Assembly: GCA_022559845.1 (NCBI GenBank)
Contig: CM040126.1
Location: forward strand, 44,572,458-44,636,457
Source of the DNA: Amorphophallus konjac
Taxonomy: Eukaryota; Streptophyta; Magnoliopsida; Alismatales; Araceae
Direction of reading: 5' to 3'
Length of the DNA: 64,000 nt
Below, piece by piece: positions 8,975 to 20,968 of the stretch; positions within the stretch are counted from its first letter, which is position 1, and every line of letters begins with the position of its first letter. The translations under genes and the position numbers were made by a program. The notes beneath the pieces were generated by a model that saw only the letters and a list, made by a program, of their open reading frames with translations, was not told where the DNA came from and ran no database searches.

Positions 8975-11215
8975 TATTAATGCCCCCAGGTCGGGGTGTA
9001 CTTCTCTTAATGCACCCCCAGGTTGGGGTGTATTACTTCTTGGGTCCCCAGGCAGGGTATATTCTTTATGGATTCTATGCCCCTCTGGCCGGGTGCGTTG
9101 CTGCTTCTGATGCCCCTAGACCGGGGTGTATTTTGCTCTTTGTGTGCCCCCAGGCCGGGGTGTGTCTCCTACCTCTCATGCCCCCATGGTGGGGTATGTT
9201 TCTCTTCAAATGCCCCTAGAGCGGGGCTGTATTCTGCTTCTAGTGTCCCCAGGGTGGGGTGTATTGCTGCTTCTAATACCCCCTGAGGCGGGGTATCTTT
9301 CTTCTCTTATGCCCCTTGAGGCGAGGTGTATTTGCTTTTTTGTGCCCCCAGGCCGGGGTATATTTTCTGCTTCTTATGCCCCCGTGGTGGGGTATGTTTC
9401 TTCTTCTTATCCCCCATGGCGGAGTATGTTTCTTCTTCTTATCCCCCATGGCGGAGTGTATTTTGCTTTTTGTGCCCCCAAGTCGGGGTATATCTTCTGC
9501 TTCTTATGCCCCCATGGCAGAGTATGTTTGTTCTTCTTGTCCCCCATGGCGGAGTGCGTGTTATGCTTCTTACGCCCCCAGGCCAGGGTGTATTCTCTTC
9601 ATATGCCCCCGACACGGGGTGTATCTTTTGCTTCTTATGCCTCCAGACTGAGGTGGATTCCTTGCTTCTTATGTCCCAGGGCCTGGGTGTATTCTACTTC
9701 TAGTGCCCCCATGGCGGGGTGTATTGCTGCTTGCAATGCCCCCAAGACGGGGTGTAATTCTTACTTCTTATGTCCCCAAGGCGGGGTGAATTCTTCTTCT
9801 TTGCTTATCTGCTCCCATATCGGGGTATATTCCTTTCTTCATACGCCCCCTAAGCCGGGGAATGTTGTTTGTTCTGCTTCAGATGCCCCCGGGGGGGTGC
9901 ATGTTGCTTCATGGACCCCGAGGCTGGGGTATACTCCTTCTTCAAATGCCCCTAAGCCGGGGTGGACTCTTTTCTTTTTATGCTCCCAAGGCGGGATGTA
10001 GCTTCTTCAAATGCCCCTGAGCCGGGGCATATTTTTTATGGCTTCTATACCCCCAGGCGGGGTAGGTTTCTTCTTCAAATGCCCCTAAATTAGGGTGTGT
10101 TCTTCATGGCTTCTATGCCCCCTGGCGGGGTATGTTTCTTCTTCAAATACCCCTAAGCCGGGGTGTATCCTTTGTCTCATATGTCCCCCGAGTCAGGGTA
10201 TGCTTTGCTTCTTGTGCACCCAAGGCAGGATGTGTTGCTCTTTTTTTACGTGCCCCTAAGCCAGGGCGTAACTCTAATACTTCTCGTGCCCCTAGGTTGG
10301 GGTGGATTCTTCTATCTCTTATGCCCCAGAGCGGGGTGTCTTTCTCTTCTTATGTCCCCGACACGAGGTGTATCTTTTGCTTCTTATGCCCCTGGGACGG
10401 GGTATATTTCTTCTTCAAATGCCCCCTAAACCGGGGTGTAGCTTTGTCTCATATGCCCCTAGGCAGGGTGAGTTTCTTCCTTAAATGCCCCTAAGCCAGG
10501 GCGTATTCTTTTGCTCCTTACACCCCTAGATCGGGGTAAAACTCTGTTGCTTCGTATGCCCCCTAGGTGGGGGTGCACTTCTTCGTCAAATGCCCCTAAT
10601 CCGGGGGGAGTTTCTCTCTTTGTGTGCCCCCAGGCAGGGTATAGTCTTTGCTTCTCATGCTCCCGGGTGGGGGTGTACTTCTTCTTCAAGTGCCCCTAGA
10701 CCGGGGTAAATTCTTCTTCGAATACCCCTAAGCTGGGGTAAATTCTTCATAGCTTCCATGCCCCCCCGTGACGGGGTGTATGTTTCTTCTTCAGATTCCC
10801 CCAAACCGGGGTGTGTCTTCTGCTTCTTTTCATATGCCCCAAAGCCGGGGTATGTTTCTTTATTTGTGTGCCCCCCCAGACCGGGGTGAGTTCTTCTTGC
10901 TTCTGATGCCCCCAGGCGGGGTATATTTCTCTTCATATGCCCCTAGACCGGGGTGTAACTCTACTGCTACCTATGCCCCCCATGGTGGGGGTATATTTCT
11001 TCGTTAAATGTGCCTAAGCCGGGGTATAACTTTTGTTTCTTCTTATGCCCCCGGGTCGGGGTAGATTGGGAGTCGGGGTGGATCCTCTTCATGTGCCCTC
11101 ATGGCGGGGTGTATTCTCTTCATGTGCCACCAGGAGCGGGGTGGATCCTTTCTTGCCTCTTATGCCCCCATGGCGGGATATATTTCTTCTTATTCCCCAT
11201 GGCGGGGTGTATGCA
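8975..11215 (+). repeat. Minisatellite G, about 35-bp unit (TGCCCCCAGGCCGGGGTGTAT)
   Basis: The largest array: more than 60 variable units of 33-37 bp over 2.2 kb. Nearly every unit keeps CCCC-(6-7 bases)-GGGG, a small stem-loop, joined by TTCTTCTGCTTCTTA-like pyrimidine linkers. The unit length and lack of stops keep several frames open for up to 291 codons, giving repetitive Pro/Cys/Gly-rich translations that I treat as by-products. Confidence 0.92.
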
Positions 11216-11956
11216 TGCTCTCTTCGGGAGTGGTGGCCGTGCCTGGCCTCATTGCTATAAAGCATTCCCCCTAGCGGGTATAAATTCATCAAGCTACAGT
11301 TGCAGCTTGTTGGATCTTCTAACAACCACTCGAGAGACCGTCTTGTGCCGAATAGAGATAGCAGGAATGTGGAACGGACCGAGACATTGCACCACGGACT
11401 CGGACCCTCCTAGAGTCGGGCGGGATGCCGGGCTTCTTCTTGTCCTTTTGGTCGGCGATGCTTGCCAACTCTTCTTTTTGTCTTTTCTCTTCTTCTCTTC
11501 TTTTTTTTGCATAATAGACCAGGGTGGGTGCGCAGGAGAGCGCTCACCCCCTCAAGGAGGGGATGAGTGGTTCGCTCCACCGCATCAATCCCACAGTGGT
11601 AATTTTGTTCAGTACGGGTGTCGACGGATATGGCCGTACAACCCTCTCTCACCAATTCTTTCTCTTCTTCCCTTTTTTTTCTTTTCTTTCTCTTCTCTTT
11701 TTTTCTCAGGGACGGGGGGTGGTTTCCCCCTCCTTTCTTCTTTCTTTCTCCTTTTTAGCGACCTTCATAATTCTTGAAAGCCGCAGGTGCCTCGGAGTAG
11801 CATCTTCAAGGCGACAAAGATAAAGTCACCTAGTCCGGATTTTGTCCCCATAGGGCTGGGGAAGGGGGTACCTACAATTCATCTAAACAGGCAAACAACG
11901 TTTATTAGGAGGCCATGAGGCCTTGAATCCCCGACGAAGAGATGAAGGGTGGTTTC
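11216..11956 (-). other. Leader region of the LARD-like element, no gene recognised
   Basis: In element orientation this lies just downstream of the primer-binding site, where a leader and gag would be expected. I find no gag-like frame: open stretches are below 100 codons and largely translate C/T tracts. A short stretch near 11290-11440 is non-repetitive on both strands but not recognisable. Confidence 0.5.
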
Positions 11957-11975
11957 GGTCCCACCGGGCGTGCCA
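11957..11975 (-). other. Primer-binding-site candidate of the LARD-like element
   Basis: The minus strand reads TGGCACGCCCGGTGGGACC, beginning four bases after the LTR end. TGG pairs with the CCA end of a tRNA and the remainder looks like an acceptor/T-arm complement. I do not assign the tRNA. Confidence 0.65.
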
Positions 11976-12267
11976 GACTTGTGGACGCACTTTTTCTATT
12001 CACTTATGATGTCTTGTTCGTTTATTCGGGTGGTTGATTCATCTATTAAGTGCGTGGGCGTGCCAGTCACAAAGTGACTATTTATTGTGCGCTCGATCTG
12101 ACTAATTAGACGATTGTGTGGTTCGTGGCGGGACCGAAACCCGCCGCGCCATAAAGGTCACGACGTCATTTACATCCTCTCGAAGAGGAGAACACCCTTG
12201 ATTAATCGCCGGGAATTAGGGCCTTATGGCCAGAAAATTATATCGAGAGAAACAAGATGATAGCGAT

Positions 12268-13048
12268 CTTGAATCAGTCGAAAAGCTCCATGTCTAGGGA
12301 GGCAAGCATTCAGAACATGTTGGTCTCTCAAGGGACTGTTTGATATTCGGACGAGTGTCCGATTTGAGGGCAGCGTGATCGTCACGGGGAAAACCGGAAC
12401 ATATGTATGCCGTGGTATGGCAAATTTACTATTCAGAGGAGTGGGAAGCATTCGGTTAATTCCCGGTTAGAGCGGTTGGAAAAGCAGGAGCACATGTATG
12501 CCGGGGTACGGCAAATTTATTGTTCAAGGGGATGAGAAACATTCGGTTAATTTCTGTTTAGAGCGGTCGGAAACCGATAAGTTTGTTGGCCCAGTGCAAG
12601 ATCAAACTATGACCATATTACGGTGGGCCCCCCGCGGTCGAAGTCAGGTTTGCGTGGGCATCATCAGTATTTCTGGTGCCGAGGGGCAACGGGAGAATGT
12701 CCCTTGAATCAGCTGGAAAGCCCAATGTCTAGGGAAGCAAACATTCGAAACGTGTCGGTCATTCAGGGGACCGTTTAATATTCGGACGAGTGTCCAGCTT
12801 GAGGATATCGTAATCGTCGCGGGGAGACTCGGAACATATATGTGCCAGGGTGCGGCAAATTTATTATTCCGAGGAACTGGAAACATTCGGTTAAATCTCG
12901 GTTAGTGTAGTAGGAAACCAGTGAATTTATTGGCCCGGTGCGAGATCGAGTCAGGACCATACCGAGGGCGCCTCCCGCAGTCCAAACGAGGCATGCGTGG
13001 GCATCATTAATATTTGCGGTGCCGAAGGGCGACAGGAAAATGTCCCGG
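12268..13048 (-). repeat. Direct duplication of about 435 bp inside the LTR
   Basis: The block starting CTTGAATCAGTCGAAAAGCTC at 12268 recurs diverged at 12703 (CTTGAATCAGCTGGAAAGCCC). Both contain TATTCGGACGAGTGTCC and GGAACATATRTRTGCC. A smaller 100-bp duplication lies inside the first copy (near 12389 and 12488). Confidence 0.75.
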
Positions 13049-13529
13049 GACTAGATTCCAAAACAAAGACGTATTCAAAGATAGTGTGCTGTAGGCCAAA
13101 AATTTGGGTCAGGCGATGACTATGATTAGGGCGGACCCCTGGTCTATGCATGACCCAGGAAGGTCTTATCAATATTCTCATGCAAAGGGTCCGGGGATGA
13201 CGAGAGTCGTCTCGTTCCATTCAGATTTTGTTGGTCATTCATGTACCACTTTATGTTCAGACAAAGGTCTGTGAAGAAAGACGGGATGGTGACAGGAGCG
13301 CATCCAGGCAAATGTATGCCGAGTTTACGATAATTTCAATAAAAGAGCGGGAACGAATCCCAATGGGAAAGAGTCCGATTTGATGAACTATCGGCCCAGA
13401 GCAATGTCGGATTGCGGCCATGGCGGGATGGTTCCCGGGGTCCGAACCTGACTTGGAGGGGCGGCGTTAATGTTCCCCTTTACGCTAAGTCCCGAGGAGA
13501 AACGAGGTTGCGGAGCAGATCCCATCATT

Positions 13530-13790
13530 TTACTATTGTTTGCATCTTTATTATTATTATTATTATTTTATTTTTATATATTTTCTTGGTGAGTTTATTA
13601 TTATTACTATTTATTATTATTTTGGCCATTATTCATTTATTTATTATTTCTTGAGCTTATTATTATTATTATTATTATTTATTATTTGTTTATTTTTGAA
13701 TTTGTTATTATTATTTATTTATTTTTTTGTGATTGCTCATCCCTTTTTGTGAGTTTGTTGTTATTATTATTATTATTTTTGTGTCTGGGG
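13530..13790 (+). repeat. TTA/ATT-rich microsatellite
   Basis: An irregular run of TTATTATTATT in the 5' LTR. Confidence 0.9.
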
Positions 13791-13799
13791 TACGTGTGG

Positions 13800-14410
13800 G
13801 CGGATGGGTCCTAGAGGGCTAAAGAGAGGTGTGTACCGGGGAAGCTGAGGTTGGTGTGCCGGTGAAGGAGCTGAGTAGAGCGTGTCGGGTTGGGCGCTGG
13901 CGAGTGTACCGGGTAAGGAATGGGGAGTGTACCGGGGAAGACTGGACTGAGTGTGCTAGGGGAGCGTGGTCTCGAATGTATGCCGATGGAGGTGAGGGCT
14001 AGAGTCTGCCGGCCTGGGCTCCAAAGGGGTATGCCGGGCTGGGAGGCTGGAGGTGCACCGGGGAAGACCGGACTGGGGCGTGCCGGCGAAGGGTGGCTGG
14101 AGTGTACCGGGGAAGAGGGACAGGGGCTGTGCCGTTGGAGGGTTCAAAGAAGTGGGGTTCAGTGTGCCGGGGAAGCTTCAAGGCAGGGTATACCGGCGGA
14201 GGTTGGGGGTGTGCCGGGTTGGAGCGGCGGGGGAGTGTGCCGCTGGGGAAAGGTGCAAGTGCACCGGGTGAGGCAGTTGAAGTGTGTCGGGCTGGGGTGC
14301 AGACTACGGTGTGCCGGGCTAGGTTGATTGGAGGTGTACCGGCGAGGGGGGGACTAGGGAGTGTGCCGGGCAGGGCACGAGCCAGGGTGTGCCGGGCTAG
14401 GTTAGTTTAG
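13800..14410 (+). repeat. GTGCCGGG-type minisatellite in LTR
   Basis: Units of about 25-40 bases built on GTGTGCCGGGGAAG, GTGCCGGGCT and GTACCGGCGA. Three overlapping frames are kept open by the repeat; none is a convincing gene. Confidence 0.85.
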
Positions 14411-15124
14411 AGGAGAGTTCTTCTTCTTTTCTTTTATTCAAGAGACCCATGTGGGGAGCTCCTTCTACTCGTGAGATGCAAAAGGGGCTAGTCTGGCTTT
14501 CTTTTATTTATGAAATGCATATGATGAGCTTCTTTTATTCGTGGACTGCATATGAGGAACGAGGCTGGCGCAGATATAGGACGAGTGAAGGGCACGGTTT
14601 GCCAAGGGTCAATGCAGCTGGGGCTAGACCAAAGGAAGGGTCTATGCAGATGGGTCCTGAGGGGTTGAACGAGATTCTCTAATTCATGAGATGCACATGT
14701 GGGGTGTTCTTTTATTCATGAAATGCATGCGTGGGACTTTGATTTGATTTCTCTTTTATTCATGTGAGCCATGTTTATGGTTACGTTCGGTGGTCAGTCA
14801 TAAAGATGCGAGTATTCGGTTGTTCGGGATCTCCGGGGTTTCTTTGTTATTTTAGCAAAGCGGGTGCATTAGTGTTTATCCATTTTATTTGTTGTTTCCT
14901 TTTCTGCATTATTACTTTTCTTTTATTGTTGTTGTTATTAGGTTAATTCTGACGAAAATTCGGCAGCATCTCCCCTTGACCCGGATGGTAAGGGGGATAA
15001 AGGGAACGCGCCCACATGGAGTGGCGAAACCCGACAATTTGAGGTGCGTGCCAAGGGAGACGACACCTTTGATAACAATTCGGAAAGCCCGGAGGAACCG
15101 ACGAATAGGGACCACGCCTAAGGC

Positions 15125-15510
15125 GGGCTGGGGTGCACCGGGTAAGAGGAGGTAGCAGGTGTGCCGGCAGAGGCACAGGTGGGGTGTGCCGTTGGAGGCA
15201 CAGGCAGGGCGTGCCGCTGGAGGCACGGTAGGGCACGGGCAGGGTGTGCCGCTGGAGGCACGGTAGGGCACGGGCAGGGTGTGTCGCTGGAGGCACGACA
15301 AGGTGTGCCGCTGGGGCGCAACAAGGTGTGCCGCTGGAGGCACAGCAAGGTGTGCCGGCCAAAGGGGGAGGTCAGGCGTGCCGGGTAATGAAGAGGCCAA
15401 GTGTGCCGGGCTAGGGAGAGACCATGCGTGCCGGGCGAGAAGGCGCAGTCTAGAGGTGTGCCGGTGGAAAGAAGATGCAAACGCACCGGGCTAGGTTTGG
15501 GCGAGGGATG
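15125..15510 (+). repeat. GTGCCGCTGGAGGCAC minisatellite in LTR
   Basis: Units contain GTGCC-GCTGGA-GGCAC, a perfect 5-bp stem-loop, with GTAGGGCACGGGCAGG spacers. A related array lies at 16230-16530. Confidence 0.88.
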
Positions 15511-15987
15511 CACCAGCTGAGGGAGAAGTCCCCAGGGTGAAACACTTGAGGGAAGCCATGGCACTCAGAAGTAGTTGGTGGAAAATCGAAAGGGGAGGAA
15601 AACATCAGGGGATGCAAACACACAAGAAATGCCTTAGAAAAACATCAAAAATATTCGCAAGCCTTCTATTTCTATTCTCACAAGAGGAATGCCCCAAAGG
15701 AGCTAATACATTGCAACACAAACAAAGGGAAAATGGAAGAAGCAAGAAAGAACAAGCCACGGTGAGGAGGGGGAATGGGATACAATAGGGAAGAGGGACG
15801 GAGCATGAGCTCCCCCCCTTCTTCTCTTCTTCTCTTCTCTCTTTTCTCCTTCCCTTCGCACAGACGGTGGCGGGAGCGGCAGGCTCCTTCTCTTCTTCTC
15901 TCTTCTTCTTCTCTTCTTTTCTTTCTCTTCTTCTCTTCTCTTCTGCGCGTCTCCCTTCGTCTATTCTCTCTCTCATCTATTCGCATG

Positions 15988-15996
15988 GAGAGGGGG
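15988..15996 (-). promoter_or_regulatory. TATA run in the 5' LTR of the LARD-like element
   Basis: GATATATATATCC on the minus strand, about 770 bases into the LTR, followed downstream by a purine-rich leader. The position parallels the clearer TATAAAAG in the Tat-3 LTR, which supports it as the LTR promoter. Confidence 0.4.
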
Positions 15997-16229
15997 ATAT
16001 ATATATCTCCAGCGGGAGCGTCCGGGCCAACACGGCGATGGCGGGAACATGACCGGCATTAAACGGGATTTGATTGGGTCATCCTTGGTGGCAGAGAGTA
16101 GCCACCGTGCCTTCACGAGGGGACGACACCTCAGCTTGGCCTGCTGCGCGCCAATGGCCATAAGGCATGGCGTTACATTCCATCTCCCAGGCTGTACCGG
16201 ATGAAGAACAAACCAAAGTGTGCTGCTGA

Positions 16230-16530
16230 ATGGGCAAAAACCTATGCCGCTGGAAGACTGGAAGAGTGTGCCGCCGGAAGCCTGCAACAGCGTGCCGCTG
16301 GAGGAGCTCGTGGGCGTGCCGCAGGGGTGCTGCCATGGGTGTGCCACTGATAGCTTTGGAGGAGCGTGCTGCTAGAGGGCGAGGGGAAGTGTGCCGCTGG
16401 AGAGCCCAAGTGGGTGTGCCACTGAAGGGCCAGCAGGGGCGTGCCGCTGGAGGGCATCCTGGGTGTGCCACTGAGGGCCAGCAGGGGCGTGCCGTTGGAG
16501 GGCCAGAGGGTGTGCCGCTGGGGTAGGTTT
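16230..16530 (+). repeat. GTGCCGCTGGAGG minisatellite at LTR end
   Basis: About ten units of GTGTGCCGCTGGAGGRCCAGCAGG type. The same array survives in part at 3699-3755. Confidence 0.88.
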
Positions 16531-16763
16531 GGGCCCCCTGTGAGCACGAGTTGCGGTCCATTTAATTTTTCTTCGGGGCCCATGGGTTATGAGCTTCCCG
16601 GGGGTTGGTTTCTCTTCGCTGTCGTGACTCCGGGGACGGCTTCACGGTAGTGTGCATATTTGGGGAGTCCGGATGACCAGTCTCCCCGGGGTTTCTTCAC
16701 TCGGTGCCGTTGTTGATGCGAGTCCGAGCAGGATATCTGGATGTGCAATTTTTGGTGTCCACA

Positions 16764-16940
16764 ACTGCAGAGTTGGTTGTTTCTGATCTTCATCTGATCG
16801 AATCTGCCGAGCCACTTCGGTTGTGTATAGAGGATGAAGTGGAAGAAGTCGATCCAACTGAGCTAAACGCAGCAGTTGTTGGGCAAGAGGAGTCATCTGA
16901 GAGAGGTGATTCTTCTGCAACTGGTGATGGTAGAGGATGA
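16764..16940 (+). pseudogene. C-terminal gene fragment of unknown origin
   Basis: From the first base after the LTR the frame is open for 58 codons to a TGA. It encodes an acidic tail (ESAEPLRLCIEDEVEEVDP) rich in Glu/Asp/Ser. Codon use looks genic. It was apparently cut by the LARD-like insertion, so its upstream part would lie left of that element, outside the window. I do not recognise the family; a transposase or host-gene 3' exon are both possible. Confidence 0.4.
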
Positions 16941-17440
16941 TCCAACGGATATCTGTTGATTTGTTATTGTAATTGTAAAAAATGACACATTTGAATTAAT
17001 GTAATTATAATTTCTTTTATTCATTGAGTTATATGTTGTGTGGATTTTATCGGGGGATGTGTGTTTTATGTTGAGTTGTGTAGATTGTGTGTATAATTGT
17101 AGTTTTAAAGAGCGATAAATGGATAACAGAAGTAAAAGATATATTTTGAAGCAAAACAAAGGCGATGGCAGGTGAGCGATAAGGGTGACAAATAGATGAT
17201 GTGCGTGACAAATAGCTGTTAGCAGTGATAAATAACTCTATAATGGTGACAAATATCTCATGGCGGTGAAACTTGAAGAAACTCAAGTTCGTTTGATGGG
17301 TTTAACCGTGTATGAGTTTCCTAACTCTGCCAACACGGATCTGAAGCTTTCCTAATCATCAAACGACACTGATTAAATGAAACGAAACGTTTATATTATT
17401 TTTCTATCACTTTTCACAATTAGGTGGTTTTATATTATTG
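16941..17440 (+). other. A+T-rich non-coding stretch
   Basis: No gene is seen. Between about 17170 and 17265 the motif GTGACAAATAG recurs four times in variants, suggesting a decayed tandem repeat. Confidence 0.5.
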
Positions 17441-17882
17441 TTATAGTGTTACATTTATTAATTATCAATTTTATATTTTTTTTTCAAATTTAAAATTAAT
17501 TTATTATTATACTGGTATATTTATTAATTATCATTTTTATGATCTTTATCATTTTCATAATTAGTTTACTATTATTATGATGTTACATTTATTAATTATC
17601 ATTTTTATATTTTTTCTCATTTTTAGTTATTTAATTATTATTTTATCGTTACATTTATTAATTATCATTTTCAATTTTTTTGGTTTTTGTCATTTTCATA
17701 ATTATTTAACCATTATTATGATGTTACATTTATTAATTATCATTTTATATGGTTTTTATCTTTTTCATAATTATTTTATTATTATTATTCTATTATATTT
17801 ATAAATTTTTAATTTATATAATTTTTTAGTATTTTTATTTATTTTATTATAATTACAGTATTATATTTATTAATTATCACTG
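17440..17882 (+). repeat. A+T-rich tandem repeat, about 65-70 bp unit
   Basis: TACATTTATTAATTATCATTTT recurs at about 17453, 17515, 17584, 17650, 17723 and 17862 with T-rich linkers. It is over 85% A+T and non-coding. Confidence 0.8.
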
Positions 17883-17956
17883 TTAGACAGAAAGAAGAAC
17901 AAGTTTTGAAGTTTTGGAGCCTGTAAGTCAGATAAGCCAAAATCAAGCGCGACGAT

Positions 17957-19687
17957 TGTTGATGATTTTTGTGTAATGTGATGTGATGATGTGTGTGGAT
18001 ATGAATGTAGTGGTATGAGATATATGCGTGTGAAGATGTGTGAACAAGTAATAACCTAACTCAAACAATCACCAAAATCAGGAGCATGGGCATGTCATCA
18101 ATGTTCATGAGGAAGAAAAAGATAAAAACACACACGCTGGGGCGTGGAGCAAAGGAATAAAACAAGAACACGCACCATAGGCGTGGAGCAAATAAAGTAA
18201 AGAGAAGAGCAAGCAAGATGATGACAATGATGAACAATACCCAACTAAGGAAGTGTGATCGCCACCAAGGTAATTAAAATAGCGAAGCTAAGATAAGTGC
18301 CTTGGAAAGAGGAGGATGAAGCACTCGCCCACGGGAGATGAAAACCATAGATCTCTGAGAGCAAACGGTCTAATATTAGGCCGCGAACGAAACAGAAATG
18401 GCCTTACGATAAGCCGCCAGAGCCTCACAAACGGTCCAATCTAGAGCCACCAGAGCACATAGAGCAGCAACTTGGGACTTGAATATCCACTTCTCCTGGC
18501 CGGCCAGAAGAGCTGGGCCTCGTGCTAGGAACCCTGTAGACCTGCAAAAGAGTGTAGGAGCACAGAAAAAACAACCCAAATTAGCCCTATGATAAGTGTA
18601 GCAACTATAATGCAAATAAACTAGAGTACATGCAAAAGGAAGGGTGGATACCTGGGGGTTTGGTTTTTTAACCCCTGTGGGGCGTGAAAAAGCTAGGAGG
18701 ATGTTTAAAAATGTGATTGAGATGCAAAGAACGTGGAAGAGGAAGATGGAGAATAGGCTTGTGAATGCTATGAAGAGGGGAAGAAACTAAAGAGGAAAAT
18801 AATACTATTAAACACTTGGAACTTAATACTCCCTGGACTTGAAGGCTAATGGACGTAGACAACACTTCTCCTTGATGGATACTCGCTCCAAAATGCGGCA
18901 GCACCTCGACACAAACTCCAGAATTCTCCTTTTAACCCATGAACTTAAGGGTTCTATTTATAGACCCTCAAACTCTAGATTCGAGTTGGAGAGATTCCAG
19001 CAAAAAAGTAGGGCAGAGCTTAGCAAACTCTTGAAGATAACACTCCCAAGAGTCCATAGAAACAAACGGAAACTTCTAAGGATCACTATTGAGAGAGAAA
19101 TCATCAAATCAAGACTCTAATTTGGCCACGACATAGAAGAGAAAACTAGTTCTAGCAGGATTCTCTGTCTGCACAAACGGTCTTACGATAAACCGCCACT
19201 TGGAACAAACGGTCTAAGGATAGACCGGCACTCTCAAATGTTCATCAAAAGATAAGACCAACGGGCGAAAAGCACGTGAACAGGACTCTGGAGCCAAGGA
19301 ACGGTCTAAGGTAAAACCGCCACAATGCCTCTAACGGCCATACGATAGACCGCCAGAGCTCAACGGATAACAACAGATAAGGCTAAAGGAAAGGTGTTGG
19401 CTCTGGACTCTGGCGTCAGCAAACGGCCTTAAGATAGACCGCTACACGTCATCAAATGGCTGTTTGATAGACCGCCAGAGACAGTGGCATGGCAAAACAA
19501 ATGAAAGGCCTACTAAGCTTCAACCCACGGAAAAACAAATAAGGAGTGAGACCCAATCAAGGAGAATGACCCTTGAAATGAGCCTCAAAACTGACCAAGA
19601 TGACCCAAAAAATGGCGTATAATCCGGAGCATCATAAAGATAAATAAGGAGACGACCCAACTCATTGCTCATAAAACGGATGTCAAC
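17957..19687 (-). repeat. 3' LTR of Tat-1 (1731 bp)
   Basis: The minus strand begins TGTTGACATCC and ends CATCAACA. Its first 180 plus-strand bases match 36524-36743 with about 5% difference. Part of its interior (GGCCTCGTGCTAGG and CTTCTCCTGGCCGGCCAG, near 18490-18535) also matches the Tat-2 LTR inverted, so Tat-1 and Tat-2 are related families. Nine hairpin modules lie within it. Confidence 0.85.
18954..18962 (-). promoter_or_regulatory. TATA box of the Tat-1 LTR
   Basis: TATAAATAG on the minus strand, within GGGTCTATAAATAGAACCC. The Tat-2 LTR has the matching CTCTATAAATAGACCC at 37475-37490. Confidence 0.65.
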
Positions 19688-19705
19688 AGATGCCCCTCCT
19701 TAATT
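19688..19705 (-). other. Polypurine tract of Tat-1
   Basis: The minus strand reads AATTAAGGAGGGGCATC directly before the LTR start TGTTGACATCC. Confidence 0.7.
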
Positions 19706-20968
19706 CCTCTTTGCAGGGGAACGAGTGGAGGTGAAGCGAAAGCGACATGGAACATGGAGGTGAAGCGAAAATGAAGCGGAGTGGACTGAAAAGCAGGCGT
19801 TAAGGTAAACCGACACCCGTCCTCAACCAACGAGCGATAGGAATCTTCCGGAAAACTTTGAACCAATCACAAGGAACGGTAAAATCGAATGACACATGCA
19901 TGGAGGAACTAACAACTAAAGGAAAGGAAAACACGACCAACCTCCTCACTGGAACACACGGCTGATAGGCGGTCGGAGCAAGTGGAAAGTAAAAGAGACG
20001 ATTAACTAAACTCCAGACAGGAATCCTCAGCTAACCAAACCGAGCAAGTAGACCGAAGGAAACCTTCCAACTCAGAGTGGAATGACTCTCCTTACCCAAT
20101 ACCATAGATACATAGTTATCCACCATTACTGAGACACTTCAGACAAATGAAGCTCACGAATGCTCAAAGATGCGCATGATGCATGCCGGGCTAAAATAAA
20201 GAAATCATCAAAACGAATGCAAAAAAAGGATAAAATAGCAAGATACTCGAGAATATTATTGCTAAACTGGATAAATCAGGGTCAAGATACTATCTGTAAC
20301 CACGGCGTGCAAGATAAAACCATCGTCCCCTATTTCTCCCAACCTAACGGCCTATCCAACGATTAAACATGTGCACCTAAATCATCATCATTTTTGTTAG
20401 AGCGGAACATCAGATCCCAGAACACATGAATGACCAGCCGGTTCTCGAGGAAATATATCATAAGTACGATAGAGTAATGCATTAAGGGATTAGGGATCGA
20501 GATACTTACCTGACTTACCTGTTTGGCGAGCGATGATATAAAGCATGATGGCATTCATGATTTTTGCAAATGAAAAGGTTGGCCATCAGCAATTAAATCC
20601 ATAAAATAAGCATGAAGCATAACAGATATCACTTTGCAATTCATCAAATAACTCAGCCCAAAAACGGTCTAAAATAGAACCGCTAAACAAACCATAATGG
20701 TCTATAAATGGACCGCCAAAGGACGTCGGTTCACATTCTTCGAGGAAGAACACCTTGATGACAAACGGTCGAAGATAGGACCGCCAGAAAGATCGTAATG
20801 GTCTTACCATAGACCACCAAATTTCCTGGACGTTCAAAAAAACAAACCGTTCGTTCTCCCTCCCTCATTTTACGCTTATTTCAATCAAAACACCCAAAAC
20901 TGAGCACCGACGATTCCGACGACCCCGGCGACCTACACAACCGGCGGCCACTGCGCCCCACCGCAAGG
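19706..20968 (+). other. Non-coding 3' region of Tat-1
   Basis: No gene is visible. Four hairpin modules lie at 20662-20820. The last 140 bases before 20969 could be the leader of the following PMD gene, but no clear TATA box is present. Confidence 0.5.

Larger units (their letters stand above)
3699..16763 (-). mobile_element. Large non-coding LTR element (LARD-like), minus strand
   Basis: Orientation comes from four signals read on the minus strand. The primer-binding-site candidate is next to the LTR end at 11980. A polypurine tract (GGTGGGGGACATT) directly precedes the LTR start at 3996. The LTR termini are TGTGGAC...GTCCACA. A minus-strand TATA run lies inside the right LTR. The internal 3997-11979 holds no gag or pol motif on either strand and is mostly minisatellite arrays, so the element must depend on enzymes supplied in trans. 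Tat-3, in the same LTR family, is a plausible autonomous relative. The left end was interrupted by the SIRE-like insertion. Confidence 0.75.
11980..16763 (-). repeat. 5' LTR of the LARD-like element (4784 bp)
   Basis: It runs between perfect 7-bp inverted termini TGTGGAC and GTCCACA (plus-strand left and right ends). The left end matches the left end of the Tat-3 LTR (54722 on): GCGTGGGCGTGCCAGTCAC and later blocks recur, so both belong to one family. It is non-coding. It contains a 435-bp duplication, a TTA-rich tract and three GTGCCG-type arrays. The base flanking the right end begins ACTGC (16764-16768), the expected target duplication. Confidence 0.82.

Noticed and set aside
9126..10001. 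291-codon plus-strand frame with Pro/Cys/Gly-rich repeats, and overlapping frames at 8905-9703
   Set aside because: It translates minisatellite G; several overlapping frames are equally open and the units vary without preference for synonymous change.
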